Origin: Erythrobacteraceae bacterium
GTDB taxonomy: Bacteria > Pseudomonadota > Alphaproteobacteria > Sphingomonadales > Sphingomonadaceae
Length of the DNA: 64,000 bases
NCBI GenBank assembly: GCA_024642525.1
Contig: JAHEAX010000004.1
Span: 63,675-127,674, forward strand
Direction: 5' to 3'
Positions 1 through 8,477 of the stretch are shown piece after piece. The notes beneath the pieces are model-generated. The model saw only the letters and a list, made by a program, of their open reading frames with translations, was not told the origin of the DNA and searched no databases. How positions within the stretch are numbered: the stretch's first letter is position 1; every line of letters begins with the position of its first letter. The position numbers and the translations under genes are program-made.

Positions 1-152
1 GATGTGGCGAGATATTCCGCCAATCCATCTGCTGTCACACGGTGGGCACGGTATTCAGCATCGATGCCAAGCCTTGCAGCCCAGAAATTGTGGATCGCAG
101 GAGATTTCGACTGCGCAATCGGATCGCCGATGACTTCTGCCAGCTTGGTCAT
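1..152 (-). CDS. aroE: Shikimate dehydrogenase, N-terminal part (cut by the window edge)
   Basis: Reading leftwards from an ATG at 150-152, the first 50 residues contain [16 protein letters not shown], the AroE substrate-binding signature (GDPI-x-HS-x-SP-x-x-HN). The enzyme reduces 3-dehydroshikimate to shikimate with NADPH in the cytosolic aromatic amino acid pathway. Its start codon overlaps the maf stop codon (ATGA), so it is translationally coupled as the third gene of ppsR-maf-aroE. The NADP-binding half lies outside the window. This order is typical beside alphaproteobacterial origins. Confidence 0.88.
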   Translation of the reverse strand, partial: MTKLAEVIGDPIAQSKSPAIHNFWAARLGIDAEYRAHRVTADGLAEYLAT

Positions 153-733
153 GAGGGCAATTCCCCCAGATCACGCAAGGCTGACAGTACGGGCAACAAC
201 GGCATCCCCAGCACAGTGAACTGGTCTCCTTCGATTGCCTCGAACAATTGCACACCCAGCGCCTCTACGCGGAAAACGCCTACGCAACAGGATACTTCGG
301 GCCATTCGGCATCGAGATATGTTTCGATGAATTCGTCCGATAATTCGCGGACCTGCAAATTTGCCCGGGCCGCGTGCTGCCAGATAATCGTATCGCCGCG
401 GGCAATGGCAGCCGCGCTGTGCAGTTGCATGGTCTTGCCGGAAAAGAACCGCAGATGGTCTGCCGCAGCACTGCGATCGACCGGTTTGTCGAACCTGCTC
501 CCACCCACACTGACGAGGGAATCGCTACCCAGGATCAGCTGGCCGGGATAGGCGTTGCTGAGAGCTGCGGCCTTGGCCTTGGCCAGCGCCAGCGCGATTT
601 CGGCAGAGCCATGACCGGCCAGACCTGCTTCGATACCGCGTTCATCGACATTGGCCGGCACGGCTTCATAGGCCACGCCCGCTGCATCCAGCATGGCGCG
701 GCGCGATGCAGATTTTGACGCAAGGATGATCAT
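149..733 (-). CDS. maf: Maf family nucleotide pyrophosphatase
   Basis: A 194-residue protein opening with [20 protein letters not shown], the Maf phosphate-binding signature (LAS-x-S-x-RR). LGSDSLV near residue 70 carries the conserved acidic residue. Maf proteins hydrolyse canonical or modified NTPs (dTTP, UTP or m7GTP depending on subfamily) to monophosphates and are linked to house-cleaning and septum control. The SASRR form is closer to the YceF (m7GTP) branch than to SSPRR YhdE types, but I would not assign the substrate. Its start overlaps the ppsR stop by 4 bp and its stop overlaps the aroE start by 4 bp. Confidence 0.9.
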   Translation of the reverse strand: MIILASKSASRRAMLDAAGVAYEAVPANVDERGIEAGLAGHGSAEIALALAKAKAAALSNAYPGQLILGSDSLVSVGGSRFDKPVDRSAAADHLRFFSGKTMQLHSAAAIARGDTIIWQHAARANLQVRELSDEFIETYLDAEWPEVSCCVGVFRVEALGVQLFEAIEGDQFTVLGMPLLPVLSALRDLGELPS

Positions 734-1575
734 ATCGGCTTGGTCCCGATACGCGGTTCAATCTCGCGCTTGTCGCGTTCGTTATAAAGCTTGATCACGG
801 CTGCGGCGGTTTCCTCGATCGAACGGCGGGTCACGTCGATCACCGGCCAGCCATTGTCAGCAAACATACGCCGCGCGAACTGGATTTCCTCGCGCACGCG
901 TTCAGCATCGACATAAGATGTTTCAGTCGCTTCATTCAGGCTGAGCAGCCGGTTCCGGCGGATCTGCACCAGACGTTCGGGTGCCGTGGTCAGACCCACC
1001 ACCAGTGGATGGCGCAAACCATACAGGGCTTCAGGCGGGGGGCTTTCCACCACCAGCGGAATATTGGCCGTCTTGAAGCCGCGATTGGCAAGATAGATAC
1101 TGGTCGGTGTCTTGGAACAGCGCGAAACACCTGCCAGCACGATGTCGGCTTCTTCCCAGTTTTCCCAGCCAACCCCGTCATCATGGGCAATGGTGTAGTG
1201 GATGGCATCGACCCGGCCGAAATAGGCTTCGTCCATGATATGCTGTCGGCCGGGCCGGCCGTGGGCTTCCTGCCCCAGCTGGCTTTCCAGCGCTTCTGTC
1301 ACTGCATCGAGCGCTGGCACCGCCGGCAGTCCCAGCTGGCGGCAATGGTCTTCCAGCCGTGCCCGCGTCTCGGGATTGACCAGCGTAAACAGGACAAGGC
1401 CCGGATTGTCTGCCAGGTCAGGCACGATCCGGTCGAGATGCTGGCGCGAACGGACCATGGGCCAGAAGTGGCGCACGATCTCGGCATCCTCGAATTGGGC
1501 GAGGGCGGCCTTGGCGACCATTTCGAGCGTTTCGCCCGTGGAATCTGACACCAGGTGAAGGTGGAGACGGCTCAT
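730..1575 (-). CDS. ppsR: Pyruvate, phosphate/water dikinase regulatory protein (DUF299)
   Basis: A DUF299 bifunctional kinase/pyrophosphorylase that reversibly phosphorylates PEP synthase or pyruvate phosphate dikinase. The protein begins [16 protein letters not shown], the conserved family N-terminus, so I place the start at 1575; an in-frame ATG at 1614 would add 13 unconserved residues. The P-loop-like motif [18 protein letters not shown] is clear, and the C-terminal half has the family's [12 protein letters not shown]. It is the first gene of the ppsR-maf-aroE operon. The same gene flanks the origin in other alphaproteobacteria. Confidence 0.92.
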   Translation of the reverse strand: MSRLHLHLVSDSTGETLEMVAKAALAQFEDAEIVRHFWPMVRSRQHLDRIVPDLADNPGLVLFTLVNPETRARLEDHCRQLGLPAVPALDAVTEALESQLGQEAHGRPGRQHIMDEAYFGRVDAIHYTIAHDDGVGWENWEEADIVLAGVSRCSKTPTSIYLANRGFKTANIPLVVESPPPEALYGLRHPLVVGLTTAPERLVQIRRNRLLSLNEATETSYVDAERVREEIQFARRMFADNGWPVIDVTRRSIEETAAAVIKLYNERDKREIEPRIGTKPI

Positions 1576-1894
1576 AAACAGGGGGTCTTGGTGGCTGTGG
1601 ACAAGAATTGGCATAAACCACGGGACAAAGCTGACGACAAGTTAAGCCGCCGATTCCATGCCCGTTACCAGCCATTCCCGACCGGCTTTGTGGACAGCAC
1701 AGGGCGGTTTTGAACAGCTTGGGGACAGTGGGGATAAACTCTGCTTGACGCGAAGCCGTGCGGATTCGGAAGGCTGACAAGCCTGTTCAAAGCGGGACAA
1801 ATCGGGCAGAACGCGAATGTCCCCGATATCCACAGGGCCAACAGACTCCTACAATCCTTATTAAATACTTTATTATTTTGATTGGACTCCTTCG
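1576..1894. other. Candidate chromosomal replication origin (oriC) between ppsR and hemE
   Basis: This is a 319-bp non-coding stretch between the divergent ppsR and hemE. It holds several 9-mers close to the DnaA box TTATCCACA or its complement: TGTGGACAA at 1596-1604, TGTGGACAG at 1689-1697, TGGGGATAA at 1729-1737 and ATATCCACA at 1826-1834, plus repeated GGGACA motifs. A very AT-rich stretch at about 1856-1882 could serve as the unwinding element. Known: in Caulobacter and related genomes the origin lies beside hemE, with DUF299, maf and aroE on the other side. Inferred: this is oriC. The boxes are degenerate and the gap must also hold two divergent promoters. Confidence 0.6.
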
Positions 1895-2920
1895 ATGCCC
1901 GGTCTTTTGATCGAAACCTTGCGCGGAAACCGTGCTGACCAGGTCCCCTTGTGGCTCATGCGACAGGCTGGTCGATATCTCCCCGAATACCGCGCATTAC
2001 GCGCCGACAAGGGCGGTTTTCTCGACCTTGTCTATGATAGCGACGCCGCGGCCGAGGTGACCATCCAGCCGATCCGCCGGTTCGGTTTTGACGGGGCGAT
2101 CCTGTTTTCCGATATTCTGATCGTACCCCATGCCATGGGCCAGACACTGGAATTCCTCGCAGGAGAAGGACCTCGCCTGTCGCCGCGCTTGCTGGATGCC
2201 CCGTTGGCTGGTCTGGAAGCCGTGCCAGAGCGTCTTGAGGCGATTTATCGCACCGTGGCCAAGGTGAAGGCCCAGTTAGGCCCTGAGACGACGTTGCTGG
2301 GCTTTGCAGGAAGTCCGTGGACGGTTGCCACATATATGGTGAACGGCGAAGGCAGCCGGGACCAGCACGATACGCGCGCCATGGCCTATCGCGATCCGCA
2401 GGCATTTCAGGACATCATCGATGCCATCATCGGCGTCACGGTTGAATATCTGGCAGGCCAGATCGATGCAGGCGCAGAAGCTGTCCAGTTATTCGACAGC
2501 TGGGCAGGAAGTCTCGCCCCTGCTGAATTCGAACGCTGGGTCATCGCGCCCAATGCAGCCATCGTTACTGCGGTAAAGGCGCGTTATCCCGATGTGCCGA
2601 TTATCGGTTTCCCCAAGGGTTCGGGCGAAAAACTTCCCGCCTATGCCCGCGAAACAGGTGTCGATGCGCTTGGCATCGATGAAACGATCGACCCCCGATG
2701 GGCCGCGCGCGAATTGCCTGCAGGGATGCCGGTGCAGGGCAATATCGACCCGCTCTTGCTGCTGGCGGGCGGCGATGCACTGGATGCGCAGGCAGACCAT
2801 ATCCTGCGTTGTTTTTCAGGCCGGCCCCATGTTTTCAACCTCGGCCACGGCATCGGCCAGTTCACGCCGATTGCCCATGTCGAACAGCTGATTGAAAAAG
2901 TTCGCGGGTGGAGGGGGTGA
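1895..2920 (+). CDS. hemE: Uroporphyrinogen decarboxylase
   Basis: HemE removes four carboxyl groups from uroporphyrinogen III to give coproporphyrinogen III in cytosolic haem synthesis. The 341-residue length is normal. Both family signatures are visible: PLWLMRQAGRYLPEYR near residue 18 (substrate-carboxylate-binding arginines) and GFAGSPWTVATYMV near residue 134. NIDPLLLLAGGD and NLGHGIG in the C-terminal part are also conserved. It is followed after 31 bp by hemJ, so two haem steps are likely co-transcribed. Its 5' flank is the candidate origin. I see only a weak ribosome site. Confidence 0.96.
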   Translation: MPGLLIETLRGNRADQVPLWLMRQAGRYLPEYRALRADKGGFLDLVYDSDAAAEVTIQPIRRFGFDGAILFSDILIVPHAMGQTLEFLAGEGPRLSPRLLDAPLAGLEAVPERLEAIYRTVAKVKAQLGPETTLLGFAGSPWTVATYMVNGEGSRDQHDTRAMAYRDPQAFQDIIDAIIGVTVEYLAGQIDAGAEAVQLFDSWAGSLAPAEFERWVIAPNAAIVTAVKARYPDVPIIGFPKGSGEKLPAYARETGVDALGIDETIDPRWAARELPAGMPVQGNIDPLLLLAGGDALDAQADHILRCFSGRPHVFNLGHGIGQFTPIAHVEQLIEKVRGWRG

Positions 2921-2951
2921 CGAAACCCGCTTCACTTCCTAGGTTTCCATC

Positions 2952-3395
2952 ATGCAGGATGTGCTTTCCATGACGTATCTGTGGCTGAAAGCCGGTCATA
3001 TCATCTTCGTCATTTTTTGGATGGCGGGCCTGTTCATGCTGCCGCGGTTCTTTGTCTATCACCAGGAAGCCGAAGAAGGCTCTGCCGAAGCTGCGTTATG
3101 GGTCGACCGCGAGAACAAGCTGCTCAAGATCATCCTGCTGCCATCAATCATTGCCGTGTGGTTCCTGGGGCTGGCGCTGGCCGGGTCCATCGGCGCATTC
3201 CAGCAGGGCTGGTTCCATGCCAAACTGCTGCTCGTGCTGCTGCTGTCGGGCTATCACGGCTATCTTTCTGCCTATGCCCGCAAGCTGGCTCGCGGAGAGC
3301 GCCTGCTGACTGGCAAGAAGCTGCGCCTGCTCAACGAAGTGCCCGGTATTGCAGCTGCAATCATCGTGGTATTGGTGGTCGTCAAACCGTTCTGA
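2952..3395 (+). CDS. hemJ: Protoporphyrinogen IX oxidase HemJ (CopD/UPF0093 family)
   Basis: A 147-residue protein with about four membrane helices. YLWLKAGHIIFVIFWMAGLF followed by LPRFFVYH is the HemJ signature, with the conserved His in the first helix. HemJ oxidises protoporphyrinogen IX to protoporphyrin IX in the inner membrane and substitutes for HemG or HemY in most alphaproteobacteria. A second in-frame ATG at 2970 would remove six residues; both starts fit. Its place after hemE supports a haem role. Confidence 0.9.
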   Translation: MQDVLSMTYLWLKAGHIIFVIFWMAGLFMLPRFFVYHQEAEEGSAEAALWVDRENKLLKIILLPSIIAVWFLGLALAGSIGAFQQGWFHAKLLLVLLLSGYHGYLSAYARKLARGERLLTGKKLRLLNEVPGIAAAIIVVLVVVKPF

Positions 3396-3566
3396 ACGCG
3401 CCTGTCGGGTAGTGTGCCGTCAGGTGTAATCCGAATTGACGCAGCCACCTGAGCGGCGTATCTGATTTTTCATTCCGGCTGAGGCCCCGTTATCAAGGGG
3501 ACCGGGTCTGCTTTCTCCAAGCCCCAATGACCTGCCGGCCATTTTCCATGTTTTTGGACGTTATTT

Positions 3567-4832
3567 ATGCATCTCAGAGATTTGAAACAGAAACCCCCGG
3601 CCGAGCTTGTCAGCATGGCCGAAGAACTGGGCGTCGAAGGCGCCTCCACCATGCGCCGTCAGGACCTGATGTTCTGCATTCTGCGCGAACTGGCCGAAGA
3701 CGAAGAATATACCGACCAGATCATGGGTATCGGCACCATCGAAGTGCTGCAGGATGGCTTCGGCTTCCTGCGCAGCCCCGAAGCCAACTACCTTGCGGGT
3801 CCGGACGATATCTATGTTTCGCCCAATCAGATCCGCAAATGGGGCCTGCGCACCGGTGATACGGTTGAAGGCGAAATCCGCGCGCCGAAGGAAGGCGAGC
3901 GCTATTTTGCGCTGACCAGCCTTGCCACGGTCAATTTCGAAGACCCGGACCAGGTGCGCCTGCGGACCAATTTCGACAACCTCACGCCGCTCTATCCTGA
4001 AGAAAAGCTCAACCTCGACACGCTCGACCCGACCGTGACTGACAAGAGCGCGCGGGTGATCGATATCATCTCGCCGCAGGGCAAGGGCCAGCGCGCGCTG
4101 ATCGTCGCACCGCCGCGCACAGGTAAGACTGTGCTGCTGCAGAATATCGCCAAGGCCATCACGGACAATCATCCCGAAGTGTTCCTGCTGGTTCTGCTGG
4201 TCGATGAACGGCCTGAAGAAGTTACCGACATGCAGCGCAGCGTGAAGGGCGAGGTCATTTCCTCCACCTTCGACGAACCCGCGCAGCGCCATGTCCAGGT
4301 TGCCGAAATGGTGATCGAAAAGGCCAAGCGCCTGGTCGAACACAAGCGCGATGTCGTCATTCTGCTCGACTCCATCACGCGCCTCGGCCGTGCCTACAAC
4401 ACCGTTGTCCCAAGTTCGGGCAAGGTGCTGACCGGCGGTGTGGATGCAAACGCATTGCAGCGCCCCAAGCGCTTCTTCGGCGCAGCACGTAATATCGAGG
4501 AAGGTGGCTCGCTGTCGATCATTGCAACCGCGCTGATCGACACCGGTAGCCGGATGGACGAAGTGATCTTCGAAGAATTCAAGGGCACCGGTAACTCTGA
4601 AATCGTGCTCGACCGCAAGGTTGCGGACAAGCGCATCTTCCCGGCGCTGGATGTCGGCAAGTCCGGCACCCGCAAGGAAGAATTGCTGGTCGAAAAGGAC
4701 AAGCTGTCCAAGATGTGGGTGCTTCGCCGCATTCTCATGCAGATGGGCACCATCGATTCCATGGAATTCCTGCTCGACAAGATGAAGGATTCCAAGACCA
4801 ACGAAGATTTCTTCGCAACGATGAACCAGTAA
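3567..4832 (+). CDS. rho: Transcription termination factor Rho
   Basis: A hexameric RNA-dependent ATPase that ends transcription. The 421 residues show the N-terminal helical domain (1-45), an RNA-binding cold-shock-like domain (about 50-118, GFGFLRS present), Walker [10 protein letters not shown] (181-189), Walker B with [12 protein letters not shown], and the Q- and R-loop region [20 protein letters not shown]. The start matches the usual family N-terminus, though no strong ribosome site precedes it. The 171-bp leader contains short inverted repeats (for example 3483-3503). Rho genes are often autoregulated in the leader, but nothing here proves it. A strong intrinsic terminator follows. 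Confidence 0.97.
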   Translation: MHLRDLKQKPPAELVSMAEELGVEGASTMRRQDLMFCILRELAEDEEYTDQIMGIGTIEVLQDGFGFLRSPEANYLAGPDDIYVSPNQIRKWGLRTGDTVEGEIRAPKEGERYFALTSLATVNFEDPDQVRLRTNFDNLTPLYPEEKLNLDTLDPTVTDKSARVIDIISPQGKGQRALIVAPPRTGKTVLLQNIAKAITDNHPEVFLLVLLVDERPEEVTDMQRSVKGEVISSTFDEPAQRHVQVAEMVIEKAKRLVEHKRDVVILLDSITRLGRAYNTVVPSSGKVLTGGVDANALQRPKRFFGAARNIEEGGSLSIIATALIDTGSRMDEVIFEEFKGTGNSEIVLDRKVADKRIFPALDVGKSGTRKEELLVEKDKLSKMWVLRRILMQMGTIDSMEFLLDKMKDSKTNEDFFATMNQ

Positions 4833-4857
4833 ATTCATTACTTGTTTTGAATGATTT

Positions 4858-4888
4858 GCCCTGCAGGTCTCGGCCTGCAGGGCTTTTC
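4858..4888 (+). terminator. Rho-independent terminator after rho
   Basis: GCCCTGCAGG (4858-4867) and CCTGCAGGGC (4874-4883) form a perfect 10-bp stem with a six-base loop. The run TTTTC follows, 26 bp after the rho stop codon. Confidence 0.9.
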
Positions 4889-4955
4889 TGTATCTTGAAG
4901 GTGTTACGCGTCGGAAATTGACAATCGGCAGGCACTTCAGGATGATGATCGCCCT

Positions 4956-5345
4956 ATGCGCCAGATTGTCTACATCAGCACCTCAGCCCAATTAAACAGT
5001 GATGCAGTCCGCAGCATCCTTGCCAGTGCCAGCAGAAACAATCCGGCCAGTTCGATCACCGGTTTCCTGCTTTATAACGGGCGCAATTTCCTTCAGCTGA
5101 TCGAGGGGCCGCAAGCGTCTCTTGCCAGTCTCATGGGCCGGCTTGGCATTGATACGCGGCACAATGGCATCGTCCGCATGTCCGATATCGAGATAGAGCA
5201 CCGCAGCTGTCCTGACTGGCAAATGCGCCACATTCGGCTGGTGGATGCAGCTGATCAACGCCAGGCAGATCTTTCAGAACAGCTGCCTGAAAAGCTCGAT
5301 CCCGATATTCGCAGAATGGTTCTGAATTTCGCCACACTGAACTGA
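4956..5345 (+). CDS. Stand-alone BLUF-domain blue-light photoreceptor
   Basis: The 129-residue protein is essentially one BLUF domain, a flavin-binding blue-light sensor fold. Expected photocycle residues are present with AppA-like spacing: Tyr6 in IVYIST, Asn29, Gln47 in FLQLIEG, Trp88 and Met90 in DWQM. ITGFLLYNGRNF is the conserved beta-strand core. There is no EAL, GGDEF or cyclase output domain, only a short helical tail after residue 95, so it probably signals through a protein partner. It stands alone between the rho terminator and a leftward operon, so context does not reveal the partner. Confidence 0.9.
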   Translation: MRQIVYISTSAQLNSDAVRSILASASRNNPASSITGFLLYNGRNFLQLIEGPQASLASLMGRLGIDTRHNGIVRMSDIEIEHRSCPDWQMRHIRLVDAADQRQADLSEQLPEKLDPDIRRMVLNFATLN

Positions 5346-5365
5346 CGGGTGCTAACGAGAACTGA

Positions 5366-5764
5366 TCAGCCGGCTGCTTTCTGCAGCTGCGCTGCCATCA
5401 TTTCCCAAAGCTTGTTCATCGCCTTCATCGGCCGGACCATCACCTTGAAATCAATTATCTGGCCGTCATCGTCAAATGCGATCATGTCGATGCCGTTGAC
5501 GTGGATGCCGTCCACTTCGGCTGTAAATTCCAGCACCGCATTATTGCCGTCCACCACTTCGCGCACATAGGTGAAGCTGTCATTGCCCAGCACTTGCCCG
5601 GCTGCAGAAAGATAGGCGACCACCAATTGCCGGCCGCGCTGCGGGGTATGCACCACAGGCGAATGGAACACGGCATCTTCGGCGATGATCTGTTCCAGTG
5701 CATCGGGCGGACTGCCTTGCTGCGCCACCGCGTGCCACCTGGCCAGTGCTTCATTCGTGCTCAT
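5366..5764 (-). CDS. NTF2-like / SnoaL-like family protein
   Basis: A 132-residue protein with the cone-fold layout of NTF2-like proteins: an N-terminal helix (ALARWHAVAQQG), then EDAVFHSPVVHTPQRGR, VREVVDGNNAVLEF and FDDDGQIIDFKVMVRP, a typical small SnoaL-type sequence. The fold serves many enzymes and binding proteins, so the substrate is unknown. The start overlaps the stop of the upstream flavoprotein gene by 4 bp, so it is coupled to it as the last gene of a three-gene operon. Confidence 0.75.
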   Translation of the reverse strand: MSTNEALARWHAVAQQGSPPDALEQIIAEDAVFHSPVVHTPQRGRQLVVAYLSAAGQVLGNDSFTYVREVVDGNNAVLEFTAEVDGIHVNGIDMIAFDDDGQIIDFKVMVRPMKAMNKLWEMMAAQLQKAAG

Positions 5765-7356
5765 GCCATTCTCCTGAAAGTTTCAGCTCTGGCGGCATCC
5801 CAGTGAAGCCCCAGCGAAGTTGCCGAGGCATTTTGCAGCAATTGGCCCGGCTGGACAAATGTGTAGATGGAATCGATCGCGTTAGACTTGGCCCCGTTCA
5901 GCCTTTCACGCATGTCATGCGGGCCGATCTGCCATGGGCTTTCCAACCCCATCGCCACCACGATTTCACGCAGGCTAGCCACGGTCTGGCGCTGGAAGCG
6001 GGCAACGCGCGGTGCCTTGTCTTCGACCACCAGCCCTTTTTGCCGCCACTGTTCCTGGGTCGCCACGCCAGTCGGGCATTCACCCGTGTGGCATTTCATC
6101 GACTGGACGCAGCCGAGAGAGAACATGAAAGGTCGGGCAGCATTGCACCAGTCTGCACCCAGCGCGAAGGCCTTGGCCATCTGCGCACCGGAATGGATCT
6201 TGCCCGAAGCGGCTATCTTCACCCTGTCTTTCAGCCCAGTGCCAACCAGCGCATTGCGCACCATGATCAACCCCTCGCGCATCGGCATGCCGACGGAATT
6301 GGACAATTCCAGCGGGGCAGCACCGGTGCCGCCTTCTGCACCGTCAACCGTTATGAAATCAGGCGTAATACCCGTTTCCAGCATGGCTTTGGCCAGCGCG
6401 AAAACTTCGTGCGGTTTACCAACGCATAATTTCATGCCGACCGGCTTGCCGCCCGACAATTCGCGCAGTCTTGCCACCCAATCCATCAATTGGATCGGGG
6501 TGGAAAATGTCGAATGTGCTGCTGGCGACAGGCAATCCTCGCCTTCCGGGATGCCGCGTGCTTCGGCAATTTCCCTTGTGACCTTGCGACCGGGAAGCAC
6601 GCCGCCATGGCCCGGCTTTGCGCCCTGGCTTAGCTTGATCTCGATCATCTTCACCTGATCGTGCTGTGCGTTTGCGCTGAACTCGCCTTCGTCAAAGCCG
6701 CCATCATCACTGCGGCAGCCAAAATAACCGCTACCTATTTCCCAGACGAGATCGCCGCCCGGACCGCGATGGTACCGGCTGATGCTGCCTTCACCTGTAT
6801 TATGCGCGAAATTGCCCATTCGCGCGCCCGCATTCAGCGCTTCGATAGCGCGCGCAGAAAGGGAACCGAAGCTCATTGCGGAAATGTTCAGCAGGGCGGA
6901 GGAATAGGGTTTGGTAGTGTCGGCCCCACCGACATCCACACGCCACCATTGCGGGCTATTGTCATTGGGCACGATGGAATGGCTGAGCCATTCATATTCA
7001 TCAGAATAGACGTTGAGTTCCGTCCCCATAGGGTGGGAATCAAGCTCGCCTTTTGCCCGAGCGTAAACAAGCGCGCGTTCCTGGTGGCTGAAGGGTCGTC
7101 CCTCCATATCGCTTTCCACCACATAGGCCTGCGCAAAAGGGCGCAGATCTTCCATGATCCAGCGAATGCGCGCCACCAACGGGTAATTTCTGCGTAAGGC
7201 ATGGCTGTTTTGCACAAAATCCCACAAGGCGATCAGTAGAAGCGGCACCAGCAGCACCAGTGCCCAGCGGGCAGGGTGGACCAGTGCGGCAGCCACAGTA
7301 AGCGCCAGAAGCAGTGCAGGTACGAAATACCTCGGGGCAAAATGCGTCATGCGCAC
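5761..7356 (-). CDS. Membrane-anchored FMN-binding glutamate synthase-like protein
   Basis: About 530 residues. Two hydrophobic helices (roughly 10-50) precede a domain matching the FMN/synthase region of glutamate synthase: GQAKPGHGGVLPGRKV-type glycine motifs, DFITVDGAEGGTGAAPLE and AASGKIHSGAQMAKA for FMN and phosphate binding. A Cys cluster, CVQSMKCHTGECPTGVATQ, resembles the 3Fe-4S site of GltB. The amidotransferase domain is absent, so it is not a complete glutamate synthase; the physiological reaction of this family is unclear. The ORF opens with GTG at 7356, and an in-frame ATG at 7350 is equally plausible. It follows the hydrolase gene by 6 bp. Confidence 0.85.
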   Translation of the reverse strand: MRMTHFAPRYFVPALLLALTVAAALVHPARWALVLLVPLLLIALWDFVQNSHALRRNYPLVARIRWIMEDLRPFAQAYVVESDMEGRPFSHQERALVYARAKGELDSHPMGTELNVYSDEYEWLSHSIVPNDNSPQWWRVDVGGADTTKPYSSALLNISAMSFGSLSARAIEALNAGARMGNFAHNTGEGSISRYHRGPGGDLVWEIGSGYFGCRSDDGGFDEGEFSANAQHDQVKMIEIKLSQGAKPGHGGVLPGRKVTREIAEARGIPEGEDCLSPAAHSTFSTPIQLMDWVARLRELSGGKPVGMKLCVGKPHEVFALAKAMLETGITPDFITVDGAEGGTGAAPLELSNSVGMPMREGLIMVRNALVGTGLKDRVKIAASGKIHSGAQMAKAFALGADWCNAARPFMFSLGCVQSMKCHTGECPTGVATQEQWRQKGLVVEDKAPRVARFQRQTVASLREIVVAMGLESPWQIGPHDMRERLNGAKSNAIDSIYTFVQPGQLLQNASATSLGLHWDAARAETFRRMA

Positions 7357-7362
7357 GCCGCC

Positions 7363-8061
7363 CTAAGCCAGATTTTCCTTGAAAAAGGCCTCTGTCCGGC
7401 TGTCTGCCAGCTGCGCACCAGCTTCGTCGCGGCGATCGCCATGTTCGGTGGCGAATCCGTGATCCAGCCCTTCATAATCATGCAGGGTCACCTTGGCGTG
7501 GCCACCCAGACCGTCATGCATTTTCTTCTGCGCTTCGGCATTCACGAAATGATCTGCTGTCGGGATGTGCAGCATGAGCGGGTTTGCGATGGCATTGGCT
7601 TCGCCCAGCATCTGGTCGATCATCACGCCGTAATAACCGACAGACGCATCAATATCCGTGCGCGTTGCGGTCATATAGGCAAGCTTGCCACCCAGACAGT
7701 ATCCCACAGCGCCCACTTTGGGCACACCGACCTCTCGCCTGATCCAATGAATCGTCGCCTCGATATCGCGGATCCCTTCATCGGGGTTATACTGGCCGAA
7801 AAGCTCCATCGCGCGCGCCATTTCGGGCTCGACATCAGGGTCCAGTTCGATGCCGCTTTCGATGCGGTAGAACAGGTCTGGCGCAACGGCGAGGTAACCT
7901 GCTTCTGCCCATTTGTCGCATTTGCGGCGAATGCCCGCATTCACGCCGAAAATTTCTTGGATGACCAGTATGGCGGCTTTCGCTTCTCCGGCTGGTCGCG
8001 CGACATACGCATTGAAGCTGCCTTTGCCGGAAAGGGTGGGGATGCTGACTGTCTCGCTCAT
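7363..8061 (-). CDS. Dienelactone hydrolase family protein
   Basis: A 232-residue alpha/beta hydrolase. The nucleophile elbow GYCLGG has Cys instead of Ser, as in dienelactone hydrolases; TADHF supplies the Asp and DHGFA the His of the Cys-Asp-His triad. IQEIFGVNAGIR near residue 35 is the family's N-terminal motif. Such enzymes open lactones or cleave esters in chloroaromatic and other catabolic routes; the substrate is not predictable here. It is the promoter-proximal gene of the operon with the GltB-like and NTF2-like genes, and is divergent from the DUF6489 gene across 116 bp. Confidence 0.88.
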   Translation of the reverse strand: MSETVSIPTLSGKGSFNAYVARPAGEAKAAILVIQEIFGVNAGIRRKCDKWAEAGYLAVAPDLFYRIESGIELDPDVEPEMARAMELFGQYNPDEGIRDIEATIHWIRREVGVPKVGAVGYCLGGKLAYMTATRTDIDASVGYYGVMIDQMLGEANAIANPLMLHIPTADHFVNAEAQKKMHDGLGGHAKVTLHDYEGLDHGFATEHGDRRDEAGAQLADSRTEAFFKENLA

Positions 8062-8177
8062 GTTGGTCTAATCCTCAGGAATGTGTTCTAAGACGGCTTA
8101 ACGCTTGCGCGCACGCTTTGCCAAACCCAAGTTAGGCAGCAGGCACGCTGTTATAATAGCCTAACGGAGGAAGCGCG

Positions 8178-8447
8178 ATGAAGGTCCATGTCGAAATAGA
8201 TTGCACGCCTGAAGAAGCTCGCAGCTTCATGGGCCTGCCCGACGTAGGCAAGGCGAACGACATCTATGTCGATACGATTACCAAGGCGATGAAGGGCGTG
8301 AGCAACCCTGAACAGTTGCAGGATTATGCCAAGCAACTGGCGCCGATGGGCCAGATTGGTATGAAATTGTTCCAGAATTTTGTCGAAGGCAGCCTGAATG
8401 CCGCCGGTGGTGGCATGAACAAGAGTAGCAGCAAGAAGGACGACTGA
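8178..8447 (+). CDS. Small DUF6489 family protein
   Basis: An 89-residue conserved sphingomonad protein opening MKVHVEIDCTPEEARSFMG, then an amphipathic helix-rich middle (KLFQNFVEGSLN) and a basic, Ser-rich tail. A strong GGAGG at 8166-8170 lies 7 bp before the ATG. The family has no established function that I know. It lies 30 bp before mnmE and may be co-transcribed with it. There is no signal peptide or membrane segment. Confidence 0.8.
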   Translation: MKVHVEIDCTPEEARSFMGLPDVGKANDIYVDTITKAMKGVSNPEQLQDYAKQLAPMGQIGMKLFQNFVEGSLNAAGGGMNKSSSKKDD

Positions 8448-8477
8448 CTGACGCTCAAGACCGTCTAACCGACTGAA

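Noticed and set aside
3561-4838. A 425-codon open frame antisense to nearly the whole of rho
   Set aside because: It mirrors the rho codon pattern (GC-rich third positions), has no family match, and its product is rich in His and Phe, typical of a shadow frame. Rho itself matches its family end to end.
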